Positions 1-6,772 of a stretch of 29,506 nucleotides of DNA are shown here, piece after piece. A program made the position numbers and the translations under genes. Below the pieces are notes generated by a model that was not told where the DNA came from, made no database searches, and was given only the letters and a program-made list of their open reading frames with translations. Where the stretch lies: assembly GCA_026988135.1 (NCBI GenBank), contig JALSLT010000113.1:1-29506 (forward strand), read 5' to 3'. Origin of the DNA: Desulfurobacterium sp. Its GTDB lineage: Bacteria; Aquificota; Aquificia; Desulfurobacteriales; Desulfurobacteriaceae. Each line of letters begins with the position of its first letter. Position 1 is the first letter of the stretch.

Positions 1-71
1 TTAAGGCATATCTCTTTTTCATTTTCCTCTTTTAAACAGAAATTAGGTGCTGGTTTCTCTATTTCTATCAT
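1..71 (-). CDS. Peroxiredoxin (AhpC/TSA or Bcp type), N-terminal fragment
   Basis: The gene runs off the left edge, so only the first 23 codons are visible. They read MIEIEKPAPNFCLKEENEKE followed by ICL, which fits the usual peroxiredoxin start (a short beta strand, then 'APDF.L.D..GKEV.L'). The ATG (complement of 69-71) is preceded by a strong ribosome binding site, AGGAGG (complement 78-83). Peroxiredoxins reduce peroxides with a cysteine that would lie beyond the window edge, so the subclass cannot be decided. The gene diverges from the hydrogenase operon, and the 18-bp inverted repeat at 109-149 lies about 38 bp upstream of its start. Confidence 0.7.
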   Translation of the reverse strand, partial: MIEIEKPAPNFCLKEENEKEICL

Positions 72-108
72 CGTTTTCCTCCTGTTTTGTTTTTGACTAT
101 TGTTAATC

Positions 109-149
109 ATATGCAAAAGTTTATTTTTTTTAAATAAACTTTTGCATAT
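109..149. repeat. Perfect 18-bp inverted repeat in the divergent promoter region
   Basis: Arms at 109-126 (ATATGCAAAAGTTTATTT) and 132-149 are exact reverse complements around a five-T loop. The repeat lies between the leftward peroxiredoxin start (71) and the rightward hydrogenase promoter (247-275). A possible leftward -10 (TATGAT, complement 106-111) overlaps its left arm, so it could be an operator for the peroxiredoxin gene. A hairpin in a leader transcript is the alternative. No clear U-tract follows on the leftward transcript, which argues against a terminator for that direction. Confidence 0.65.
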
Positions 150-154
150 TTTCC

Positions 155-233
155 GAAGTGGTTTAGAAGTGGTAATACTTTTCTATATAAAAATCAAACT
201 AGAGTTATACCACCTTTATATTAGATACTACTT
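155..233. promoter_or_regulatory. Cluster of four AAGTGGTA-like boxes upstream of the hydrogenase promoter
   Basis: Two direct copies of GAAGTGGT lie at 155-162 and 166-173, exactly 11 bp apart. The second extends to AAGTGGTAATAC (167-178). Two related copies lie in inverted orientation: AAGGTGGTATAAC read on the complement of 203-215, and AAGTAGTATC on the complement of 224-233. All sit upstream of the -35 at 247. This arrangement suggests a transcription-factor array for the hydrogenase operon. No known regulator is recognised. Confidence 0.4.
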
Positions 234-246
234 ATATAAGAAAGTA

Positions 247-275
247 TTGACTTACCTGAAAGATGCTTCTATAAT
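247..275 (+). promoter_or_regulatory. Sigma-70-type promoter of the hydrogenase operon
   Basis: TTGACT (247-252) and a consensus TATAAT (270-275) are separated by exactly 17 bp. The predicted transcription start is near 282, giving a leader of roughly 40 nt that ends in the AAGGAGGG ribosome binding site (305-312) before the ATG at 321. This is the best housekeeping promoter match in the window. Confidence 0.75.
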
Positions 276-320
276 CAAAAATACAGTAATGTCCAATCCA
301 AGAAAAGGAGGGTTAAAACT

Positions 321-1403
321 ATGGACAGAAACATGTTCACGGGGGGATTACCGGGAACAATCTCCCGTCGTGGTTTTTTACGTGCTTGTGCTATAGCTAC
401 GGCTGCTATGGGACTTCCTATGGAGATGGTTACAAAGGTTGCTGAGGCGGCTGAAAGCCCTGAAAGACCGAGAGTTATCTGGCTTCATTTTCAAGAGTGC
501 ACAGGATGTTCAGAGTCTATGCTAAGGGCTTCTCACCCTGACTTAGCAACATTGATACTTGACCTTATTGACCTCCAGTATCATGAAACATTGATGGTTG
601 GTGCCGGTCATCAGGCGGAAGCTGCTTTTGAAAAGGCTATAGAAGAGCCCGGTTATGTTCTTGTTGTTGAAGGTTCCATTCCGACAGGAGAGTATGAAGA
701 TTTCTGTATGATTGGTGGTCACTCTGCAGAGCATAATCTTAAAAAAGCTGCGAAGAATGCTGCAGCCATCATCAATATCGGGACATGTTCGGCGTGGGGA
801 GGTATTCCTGTTGCAAGGCCGAACCCGACAAAAGCTGTTGCGACAGGGGATATTATAAAAGATAAGCCGATAATAAACATTGGTGGATGTCCTCCGAACC
901 CACACAACTTCCTTTCAGCAGTTCTCTACTATCTTACATTTAAGAAGCTTCCTCCAACAGATATTTACGGAAGACCGCTATTTGCATACGGAAGGAGAAT
1001 TCACGACCACTGTGAAAGAAGGCCTCACTTTGATGAGGGAAGATACGCTGAGCAGTTTGGTGATGTAGGACACAGGCTTGGATACTGTCTTTATAAAGTC
1101 GGTTGTAAAGCTCCTGAAACTTTTGGTAACTGTTCTATTATCAGATTTAACGATGTTGAAGTATGGCCTGTTTCTGTTGGTAACGGATGTTACGGATGTA
1201 CAGAGCCAAACTTCTGGGATACTATGAGTCCATTCCATGAAAGACTTCCTGGAGTGCCACTGCCTGTTAACGGTGGAACAATTGCAAATGCTACCGACAT
1301 TGGTAAGAAAGCTCTTGGAATTACGGCTGCAGCTCTTGCAATTCACGCAGGTATCGGTGTAGCTAAAAGTTTTGCAAAAGGTAAAAAGAAAGAGGAAGAA
1401 TAA
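321..1403 (+). CDS. hyaA: [NiFe] uptake hydrogenase small subunit, Tat-exported
   Basis: This is the electron-transfer subunit of a group 1 membrane-bound hydrogenase, passing electrons from the NiFe site to cytochrome b. A twin-arginine signal (SRRGFLRAC, residues 15-23) and an Ala-rich stretch to about residue 44 indicate folded export by Tat. Proximal cluster ligands are C60 and C63 (ECTGC), C156 (GTCSAWGG) and C190 (GGCPPNP). Distal ligands are H228, C231, C256 and C262. The medial ligands C271, C290 and C293 suggest a [3Fe-4S] cluster. The motif is ECTGCSE, so the extra Cys next to the proximal cluster found in O2-tolerant enzymes is absent at that position. A hydrophobic C-terminal helix (about 332-350) ending in KKKEEE is the expected membrane anchor. 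The length (360 aa) is normal. The large subunit follows after 32 bp. Confidence 0.97.
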   Translation: MDRNMFTGGLPGTISRRGFLRACAIATAAMGLPMEMVTKVAEAAESPERPRVIWLHFQECTGCSESMLRASHPDLATLILDLIDLQYHETLMVGAGHQAEAAFEKAIEEPGYVLVVEGSIPTGEYEDFCMIGGHSAEHNLKKAAKNAAAIINIGTCSAWGGIPVARPNPTKAVATGDIIKDKPIINIGGCPPNPHNFLSAVLYYLTFKKLPPTDIYGRPLFAYGRRIHDHCERRPHFDEGRYAEQFGDVGHRLGYCLYKVGCKAPETFGNCSIIRFNDVEVWPVSVGNGCYGCTEPNFWDTMSPFHERLPGVPLPVNGGTIANATDIGKKALGITAAALAIHAGIGVAKSFAKGKKKEEE

Positions 1404-1435
1404 TCAATAAATAAACCCCAGATGGAGGTTAAACT

Positions 1436-3160
1436 ATGGCAAAAAGAGTTGTAATTGACCCGGTTACAAGAATAGAGGGTCACTTGAGAATAGAGGTTGA
1501 AGTTAGAGATGGTCGTGTTGTTGATGCTTACTCTTCTGCCCAGATGTGGAGAGGTCTTGAAAATATTATAAAGGGCAGAAAGGCGGATGACGCCTGGATG
1601 TTTGCTCAAAGAACCTGCGGTGTTTGTACAACGGTTCATGCTATGGCATCCGTAAGGTCTGTGGAGAATGCTCTAAAACTTGAAATTCCTTACAATGCAC
1701 AGATGGTGAGAAATCTTATTGTTGCTTCTCACTCGCTTCAGGATCATATAGTTCACTTCTATCATCTTACTGCCCTTGACTGGGTTGATATCGTTTCAGC
1801 TTTAAAAGCTGATCCAAACAAAGCTTCGGCTATTGCTGAAAGTTATCAGAGCTGGAAACTTAACGGTGCTTCCGTATTTAGGTCTGTTCAAGAGAAGCTT
1901 AAAAAGTTTGTTGCTTCCGGACAGCTTGGTCCATTTGCAAGCGGTTACTGGGGACATCCTGCAATGAAACTTCCTCCGGAAGTTAACCTTATTGCCGTTA
2001 CTCACTATCTCCAGGCTCTCGACTATCAGAGAAAAGCATGTCAGGCTGTCGCTATACTTGGTGGTAAGAATCCACACATTCAGAACCTTGCTGTTGGTGG
2101 TGTATCTACGGCTATCAACCCTGATAATGTTGCTACACTTAACATGGAGAGACTCTACTACATCAAGCAGCTGCTTGAAGAGATAAGAGATTTCGTTCAG
2201 AACTGTTACTTCCCTGATTGTATGGCTATTTCCGCTTTCTATAAAGAGTGGCTTAATTATGGTAAAACAGGAGAATACTACCTTTCTGTTCCTGATCTTC
2301 CACAGGATACAAAAGGGGAATTATTTGATATTCCCGGTGGAACTGTAATTAACGGTCAGGTTAAAGAGATAAAGAGCTTCTACGATCCATACTTTATCAA
2401 TAATGTAGCTGAGAACATTACTCATGCTTGGTATGACGGTGATTGGACAAGGCATCCATGGGAAGAGGAAACAGTTCCTAAATACACAGGATTTAAGGCT
2501 GATGGTACTGTTGATGAGAAAGGGAAGTATTCGTGGTCAAAGACACCTGTATTTAAGCTTGGTAACGATTATGTTCCGATGGAAGTTGGTCCTCTCTCAA
2601 TGATTCTTGTTGGATATCTTACAGGACATAAATTAACTAAAAAGTGGACAGATAAAGCTCTTGGTATGATAAGCAGTGTTGCCAAGACAGAAGTTACTAT
2701 TGAAAACCTTAAATCAACAGCCGGTAGAAACATCACAAGGGCGATAAGGGCTGCAATGATGGCAGACCTTGCTCTCAAACAGTGGGAGCAGCTTGTTAAC
2801 AATATTGGAAGGGGAGACCTTGAAATATTCAATCCACCTTCCTATCCGAAAGGTGAAATCAGAGGTTGTGGATTCCATGAAGCACCAAGGGGAGTGCTTT
2901 CCCACTGGTCTGTTGTTCACAACGGCGGTATAATGAAAAACTATCAGGAAGTTGTTCCTTCTACATGGAATGCAGGTCCAAGAGATGCAAAAGGACGCAA
3001 GTGTCCTTATGAATCTGCCCTGATAGATAATCCTGTTGCCGAATCTGAGAAGCCTCTTGAAGTTTTAAGAACAGTTCATTCATTTGACCCATGTATCGCG
3101 TGTGCTGTTCATATGATTGATCCTGAAGGTAAAGAGATAGTTAAAGTTAAAGCTCTGTAA
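1436..3160 (+). CDS. hyaB: [NiFe] uptake hydrogenase large subunit
   Basis: This is the catalytic subunit holding the Ni-Fe(CN)2CO site. The two signature motifs are RTCGVCTTVH, with C61 and C64, and DPCIACAVH, with C553 and C556; these four cysteines bind Ni and Fe. After H559 a 15-residue tail remains, as in unprocessed precursors that HyaD-type proteases cleave once nickel is inserted. There is no signal peptide, so it should be exported with the Tat-targeted small subunit. The length (574 aa) is typical of the family. The ATG follows a GGAGG site at 1424-1428. A G/C hairpin directly downstream separates it from the cytochrome gene. Confidence 0.97.
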   Translation: MAKRVVIDPVTRIEGHLRIEVEVRDGRVVDAYSSAQMWRGLENIIKGRKADDAWMFAQRTCGVCTTVHAMASVRSVENALKLEIPYNAQMVRNLIVASHSLQDHIVHFYHLTALDWVDIVSALKADPNKASAIAESYQSWKLNGASVFRSVQEKLKKFVASGQLGPFASGYWGHPAMKLPPEVNLIAVTHYLQALDYQRKACQAVAILGGKNPHIQNLAVGGVSTAINPDNVATLNMERLYYIKQLLEEIRDFVQNCYFPDCMAISAFYKEWLNYGKTGEYYLSVPDLPQDTKGELFDIPGGTVINGQVKEIKSFYDPYFINNVAENITHAWYDGDWTRHPWEEETVPKYTGFKADGTVDEKGKYSWSKTPVFKLGNDYVPMEVGPLSMILVGYLTGHKLTKKWTDKALGMISSVAKTEVTIENLKSTAGRNITRAIRAAMMADLALKQWEQLVNNIGRGDLEIFNPPSYPKGEIRGCGFHEAPRGVLSHWSVVHNGGIMKNYQEVVPSTWNAGPRDAKGRKCPYESALIDNPVAESEKPLEVLRTVHSFDPCIACAVHMIDPEGKEIVKVKAL

Positions 3161-3165
3161 TTTTC

Positions 3166-3181
3166 GGGGGCTAATGCCCCC
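3166..3181 (+). terminator. Small GC hairpin between hyaB and hyaC, possible attenuator
   Basis: GGGGGC (3166-3171) and GCCCCC (3176-3181) form a 6-bp stem around TAAT. It begins six bases after the hyaB stop. What follows is only weakly U-rich (TAATTT), so it is more likely a partial terminator or an RNA stability element than a full stop. The hyaC ribosome binding site lies downstream at 3194-3201. Confidence 0.4.
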
Positions 3182-3205
3182 TAATTTCCTCAAGGAGGGA
3201 AACCT

Positions 3206-3865
3206 ATGGCAGGTCACGGAAAAGATTACGAAAAAGTTTATGTGTGGAGCGTCCTTTTAAGGGTTTACCACTGGGTATTCGCGCTTTCTATATTTATTCT
3301 CATAGCCACAGGGCTTTATATCAACTGGCCCTGGACAAATACATGGATGGAAGGAAGCCATCAGTGGACTATGGCTATTATGAGATATATCCACTATGTA
3401 GCCGGTATGCTCTTTACGATGGCAACTATTGCAAGGATATATCTCTGGTTCTTTGGAAACAAAAACGAGAAGGTTTGGGATTTCGCTCCCATTACACCGA
3501 GAAACATTAAGAACATGATAACAACATCGTTTTATTACGCTTACCTTACTGATAATCATGAGCACAGGACAGGTCACAACGCTATGGCGGGAATGTCATA
3601 CGTTATGACAATTCTTCTTGCGGTTATTCAGTTTATTACGGGATTTTATCTTCTATATCCTGAGAGTAGTTTTTTTGTGGGTCTTGGTTCTGTTTTTGGG
3701 ACTCAACAGACTGCAAGGTTTATCCATCATATTCTTAACTGGTACTTTGCTATTTTTGCTGCAGTTCACATCTATATCGCTTCTTGGAATGACATTAGAA
3801 GTCCTGAAGGATTGATTTCTTCAATTTTCTCCGGGTATAAGTTTTTCCCTAAGGGGCATCATTGA
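3206..3865 (+). CDS. hyaC: Ni/Fe-hydrogenase b-type cytochrome subunit
   Basis: This integral-membrane dihaem cytochrome b receives electrons from the hydrogenase small subunit and passes them to the quinone pool. The 219 aa show about four hydrophobic helices (near residues 20-40, 58-82, 130-150 and 170-195). Likely haem-ligand histidines are H22 (RVYHW), H63 (RYIHY) and those in RFIHHILNW and AVHIY. The loop after helix 2 carries the NEHR/GHN-type His-rich stretch seen in this family. An AAGGAGGG site precedes the ATG. The order hyaA-hyaB-hyaC is the standard membrane-bound hydrogenase arrangement. A terminator follows. Confidence 0.93.
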   Translation: MAGHGKDYEKVYVWSVLLRVYHWVFALSIFILIATGLYINWPWTNTWMEGSHQWTMAIMRYIHYVAGMLFTMATIARIYLWFFGNKNEKVWDFAPITPRNIKNMITTSFYYAYLTDNHEHRTGHNAMAGMSYVMTILLAVIQFITGFYLLYPESSFFVGLGSVFGTQQTARFIHHILNWYFAIFAAVHIYIASWNDIRSPEGLISSIFSGYKFFPKGHH

Positions 3866-3891
3866 TTTCAAGAAGTTGTATATAATTAATG

Positions 3892-3924
3892 AAGGGGGAG
3901 TTGACTCCCCCTTATTTTATTTTT
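3892..3924 (+). terminator. Intrinsic terminator after hyaC
   Basis: AAGGGGGAG (3892-3900) and CTCCCCCTT (3905-3913) pair perfectly around TTGA and are followed by ATTTTATTTTT. It separates the structural hydrogenase genes from the maturation genes. Confidence 0.88.
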
Positions 3925-4006
3925 GGGAATAGATTTATAAAGGCATCTGAGATAATTAAGGTGCTTTTGTAAGTTTATTTCAAATCTGGAAAACTAAGGA
4001 GATAAA

Positions 4007-4537
4007 ATGGAGAAAATAGGTGTTATGGGAGTAGGGAATATCCTTCTTGGAGATGAGGGTTTTGGGGTTCATTTTATAGAGAGGTTAAGGAAAAAATATG
4101 AGTTTCCTGAAAATGTTGAACTAATAGATGGTGGTACTGCAGGTATATTTCTTTCTCCTCTTATAGACTATATTAAAAAGATGATAATAGTTGATGTTGT
4201 TGCTGTTGATGCTGAGCCTGGTTCGATTTTTATTTACGATAGAGAAGACTTTTTTATAGATAAACTTCCGATTAAGCTTTCACCACATCAGATAGGACTT
4301 CAGGAAGTACTTTTTTTGAACGATATGAAAGGCTCTGCACCTGAATATTTGAAGCTTGTGGGAATTGTTCCCAAGTCTCTTGATGCAAAAACAGAACTTT
4401 CTTCTGAGGTTAAATCTAAGATGGAGGAAATAGAAGATATAGTTATCGGAGAGCTTAGGAAGTTGGGAGTGGAACCAAAATTGAAAGAAAAAGTTTCCGA
4501 TGAAGAGATATGGTGGGAGAAGAAAAAGGAGGTTTAA
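4007..4537 (+). CDS. hyaD: Hydrogenase maturation endopeptidase
   Basis: This cytoplasmic, nickel-dependent protease removes the C-terminal tail of the large subunit after the Ni-Fe centre is built. The motif GVGNILLGDEGFG (residues 8-20) is diagnostic. E17, D63 (IIVDVV) and H94 (SPHQIG) match the three nickel-binding residues known from HybD. The length (176 aa) is normal, though the tail after residue 150 is Lys/Glu-rich. AAGGAG lies just before the ATG. It stops two bases before hypC. Its substrate is very probably HyaB upstream, from which it is separated by a terminator and 141 bp. I see no convincing promoter in that gap. Confidence 0.93.
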   Translation: MEKIGVMGVGNILLGDEGFGVHFIERLRKKYEFPENVELIDGGTAGIFLSPLIDYIKKMIIVDVVAVDAEPGSIFIYDREDFFIDKLPIKLSPHQIGLQEVLFLNDMKGSAPEYLKLVGIVPKSLDAKTELSSEVKSKMEEIEDIVIGELRKLGVEPKLKEKVSDEEIWWEKKKEV

Positions 4538-4539
4538 TC

Positions 4540-4791
4540 ATGTGTGTAGGTGTGCCGATGAAAATAACCGAAATAAACTATCCTATGGCTGTTGCAGAAG
4601 CTAAGGGTGTGAAAAGAAATGTAAACCTTATGCTTATTCCTGAGGATGAGATAAAGGTCGGAGATTTTGTTATGGTTCATGTTGGAAGTGCAATAGAGGT
4701 TATTAGCGAAAAAGCTGCCGATGAAATATGGGAGGCACTTGACGAAGTACTTGCGTTAATGGACGAAAGAGAGGAATCTGGAAATGCATGA
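4540..4791 (+). CDS. hypC: Hydrogenase assembly chaperone HypC
   Basis: HypC carries the Fe(CN)2CO moiety with HypD and delivers it to the large-subunit precursor. The start MCVGVPMKI is the classic HypC N-terminus, and its Cys2 is essential in the family. The ATG at 4540 sits 2 bp after the hyaD stop and is preceded by AAGGAGG. An upstream in-frame ATG at 4510 would add ten residues and bury Cys2, so it is rejected. The length is 83 aa. The 3' end overlaps hypA by 8 bp, which implies translational coupling. hypD, hypE and hypF are not in this window and must lie elsewhere. Confidence 0.95.
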   Translation: MCVGVPMKITEINYPMAVAEAKGVKRNVNLMLIPEDEIKVGDFVMVHVGSAIEVISEKAADEIWEALDEVLALMDEREESGNA

Positions 4792-5134
4792 GGCTTCTCT
4801 TGCTGTAGGTATGCTTGAAAAGATTACAGAGATTGCAAAAAAGGAGAACGCGAAGAAAGTTTTAAAGGTAAGAGTAAAGATAGGTAAGCTTTCTGGTGTT
4901 GTCGTTGATTCGTTTAAGTTTGCTTTTGATGCAACGAAAAAGGAATTTCTTTTTACTGAAAATGCAGTTCTTGAAATAGAGGAAGTACCGGCTGTTTACA
5001 GATGTTTTGATTGTGGTAAAAAGTTTGAAACGGAAACTGCTTATTTTCCTGAGTGTCCAGAGTGTAAATCTCTAAATGTTACAATTTTATCCGGAGAAGA
5101 GTTGCAAGTTGTTGATCTTGAAATAGATGTTTAG
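4784..5134 (+). CDS. hypA: Hydrogenase nickel incorporation protein HypA
   Basis: HypA is a nickel metallochaperone that works with HypB to insert nickel into the large subunit. The protein starts MHEASLAVGM; His2 is the nickel ligand in known HypA proteins. A zinc site is formed by C74/C77 (CFDC) and C91/C94 (CPEC). The length (116 aa) is normal. It overlaps hypC by 8 bp and precedes hypB by 9 bp, so the three are certainly one transcription unit. Confidence 0.96.
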   Translation: MHEASLAVGMLEKITEIAKKENAKKVLKVRVKIGKLSGVVVDSFKFAFDATKKEFLFTENAVLEIEEVPAVYRCFDCGKKFETETAYFPECPECKSLNVTILSGEELQVVDLEIDV

Positions 5135-5143
5135 GAGGAAGAA

Positions 5144-5875
5144 ATGTGTGATGTTTGTGGATGCGGTGCCGATTCCCATGACCATTCTCATGGAAATGTA
5201 AAAACGGTAAAACTGGAAGAAAGTTTATTTAAAGAAAATGATAGATTGGCACAGGAAAACAGAAAACATTTTGATGGAAAAAATCTTCTTGCAGTTAACC
5301 TAATAAGTTCACCCGGTTCCGGAAAAACCTCTCTTCTTGAAAAGACTATAGAGCTGTTGAAAAGTAGATATACTATAGGTGTACTTGAGGGTGATATAGA
5401 AACGGAAAGGGATGCCGATAGAGTAAGAGCAAAAGGAGCTTATGCTATTCAGCTAACTACAGGTGGAGCATGTCACCTTGAAGCGGGGCTTGTTCATAAA
5501 GGTTTTCATTCCCTTGAACATCAGCTAAAAGAAGGGGAGGATTTGGATGTTCTTTTTATAGAGAATGTGGGGAATCTTGTCTGTCCTACCTCCTTTGACC
5601 TTGGAGAGCATGTTAGAGTTGTCCTTGTTTCTGTTCCCGAAGGTCCTGATAAACCTGCGAAATATCCTAAGGCGTTCAGAACTGCGGATGTTTTCATTAT
5701 TTCAAAGATAGACCTTCTTCCCCATTTTGATTTTGACCTTGAAAAGGTTAAGAAAGAGGCGCTTTCTCTTAATCCGAAACTGAAAGTTTTTACTCTTTCC
5801 ACTGTTAGTGGAGAAGGTATGGATGAGTGGATTAGTTATGTCGAAGAACTTATTAAAAACAAGAAAGGTCTTTAA
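5144..5875 (+). CDS. hypB: Hydrogenase nickel incorporation GTPase HypB
   Basis: HypB is a SIMIBI-class GTPase that drives nickel delivery with HypA. The N-terminus MCDVCGCG carries the high-affinity nickel motif, followed by a short His-rich stretch (SHDHSHG, residues 11-17). The P-loop SSPGSGKTS is at residues 55-63, and C110-H111 lie in the GTPase-domain metal site. The NKxD-equivalent base-recognition motif reads SKIDLL. The length is 243 aa. AGGAGG precedes the ATG by a short spacer. It is the last gene of the maturation operon and is followed by a terminator. Confidence 0.96.
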   Translation: MCDVCGCGADSHDHSHGNVKTVKLEESLFKENDRLAQENRKHFDGKNLLAVNLISSPGSGKTSLLEKTIELLKSRYTIGVLEGDIETERDADRVRAKGAYAIQLTTGGACHLEAGLVHKGFHSLEHQLKEGEDLDVLFIENVGNLVCPTSFDLGEHVRVVLVSVPEGPDKPAKYPKAFRTADVFIISKIDLLPHFDFDLEKVKKEALSLNPKLKVFTLSTVSGEGMDEWISYVEELIKNKKGL

Positions 5876-5881
5876 GTTGAG

Positions 5882-5907
5882 GGTAAGGGGATAATCCCTT
5901 GCCTTTT
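5882..5907 (+). terminator. Terminator after hypB
   Basis: GGTAAGGG (5882-5889) and CCCTTGCC (5896-5903) form an 8-bp stem with one G-U pair around GATAAT, followed by TTTT. It begins six bases after the hypB stop. Its right arm overlaps the candidate -35 of the tRNA promoter. Confidence 0.75.
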
Positions 5908-5927
5908 AATTTCTTACTTCATATATT
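5899..5927 (+). promoter_or_regulatory. Candidate promoter for tRNA-Thr
   Basis: TTGCCT (5899-5904) and TATATT (5922-5927) are 17 bp apart, which places transcription start near 5934, about eight bases before the mature tRNA. The -35 matches the consensus at 4 of 6 positions and the -10 at 5 of 6. Confidence 0.45.
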
Positions 5928-5941
5928 TTCTTCTGTAATTT

Positions 5942-6018
5942 GCCCACGTGGCTCAGGCGGTTAGAGCGCACCCTTGGTAAGGGTGAGGTCGGCGGTTCAA
6001 CTCCGCCCGTGGGCACCA
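5942..6018 (+). tRNA. tRNA-Thr (anticodon GGT)
   Basis: A full cloverleaf can be folded. The acceptor stem is GCCCACG (5942-5948) with CGTGGGC (6008-6014), and the D stem is GCTC/GAGC. The anticodon stem CACCC/GGGTG encloses the loop TTGGTAA, with anticodon GGT at 5976-5978. The T stem GGCGG/CCGCC encloses TTCAACT. The discriminator is A6015 and CCA is encoded at 6016-6018. GGT reads the threonine codons ACC and ACU. Confidence 0.97.
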
Positions 6019-6049
6019 TCTCAAAAGTAATAAAATCAAAGAGGGGATT

Positions 6050-6772
6050 GTGAGAATTATAGCTCACAGAGGAGCTTCCTTTTACGCACCTGAAAACACT
6101 TTCGCCGCTTTTTCCCTTGCAGTTTCTCAGGGTGCTGACGGTATAGAGATGGATGTTCACGTTACAAAAGATGGGGAAGTTGTTGTTATCCATGATAAAA
6201 CCACCGAAAGGGTGGGAAATCTGTTTTTAGATGTTACTGAGGCGTGCTATGAGGAAATTAAAAAGGTTGATGTTGGTTCCTATTTTAAAGAGGAGTTTAA
6301 AGGGGAAAGAGTTCCGCTTTTAAAGGACGTTTTGCAAACGTTTAAAGATGTTGAGCTTTATGTTGAGATAAAATCGGGAATAGAGTCTGTTGAGCCTGTT
6401 GTTTCTCTGTTTAAAAAGATTGATGCTGAAAATGTTGTTCTTTTTAGTTTTCATTATGACCTTGTTAAAGAACTTAAGAAGCAATTAAAAGATGTGAGGG
6501 TTCTTTTTATAGCAGAGTACGGTTATAATGTTCCGGGAAAGCCCTATGTGTACGATTATCTAATAGAACTTGTGGAAAGTGCCGGGCTTGATGGGATTTC
6601 GACCTGCAGTTCTTTTTATCATGGCGTAAAGTTATCTGAAAAGCTTAAAAAGGAAAATTTTATATGGAACATTTGGACGGTTGATAATCCTTATCTTGCC
6701 CGTGAGTTTGTAAAATTAGGTGTATCTTCTTTGACAACAAATAGGCCTGATTGGATTATCAAGCATCTATAA
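6050..6772 (+). CDS. Glycerophosphodiester phosphodiesterase
   Basis: The protein (240 aa) begins MRIIAHRGAS and continues APENTFAAF and GIEMDVHVTKDGEVVVIHD, the defining sequence of the GDPD TIM-barrel family. The HRG histidine, the ExD metal ligands and the later IHD histidine are all present. The product would hydrolyse glycerophosphodiesters to glycerol 3-phosphate and an alcohol. There is no signal peptide, so it acts in the cytoplasm, like UgpQ. The start is GTG at 6050, with GAGGGG eight bases upstream. It begins 31 bp after the tRNA with no terminator between, so it may share the tRNA transcript. Its last 6 bp overlap the convergent tgt gene. Confidence 0.92.
   Translation: MRIIAHRGASFYAPENTFAAFSLAVSQGADGIEMDVHVTKDGEVVVIHDKTTERVGNLFLDVTEACYEEIKKVDVGSYFKEEFKGERVPLLKDVLQTFKDVELYVEIKSGIESVEPVVSLFKKIDAENVVLFSFHYDLVKELKKQLKDVRVLFIAEYGYNVPGKPYVYDYLIELVESAGLDGISTCSSFYHGVKLSEKLKKENFIWNIWTVDNPYLAREFVKLGVSSLTTNRPDWIIKHL

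Noticed and set aside
100..396. Open reading frame of 98 codons across the hydrogenase promoter
   Set aside because: It spans the inverted repeat and the promoter, has AT-driven composition, lacks a ribosome binding site and overlaps hyaA in another frame.
3881..3886. TATAAT just before the hyaC terminator as a promoter for hyaD
   Set aside because: There is no -35 at a workable distance, and the transcript would begin within the terminator hairpin.
5906..6193. Minus-strand frame across the tRNA-Thr gene
   Set aside because: It is antisense to the tRNA and to the start of the GDPD gene, and part of its protein merely reads the tRNA complement.
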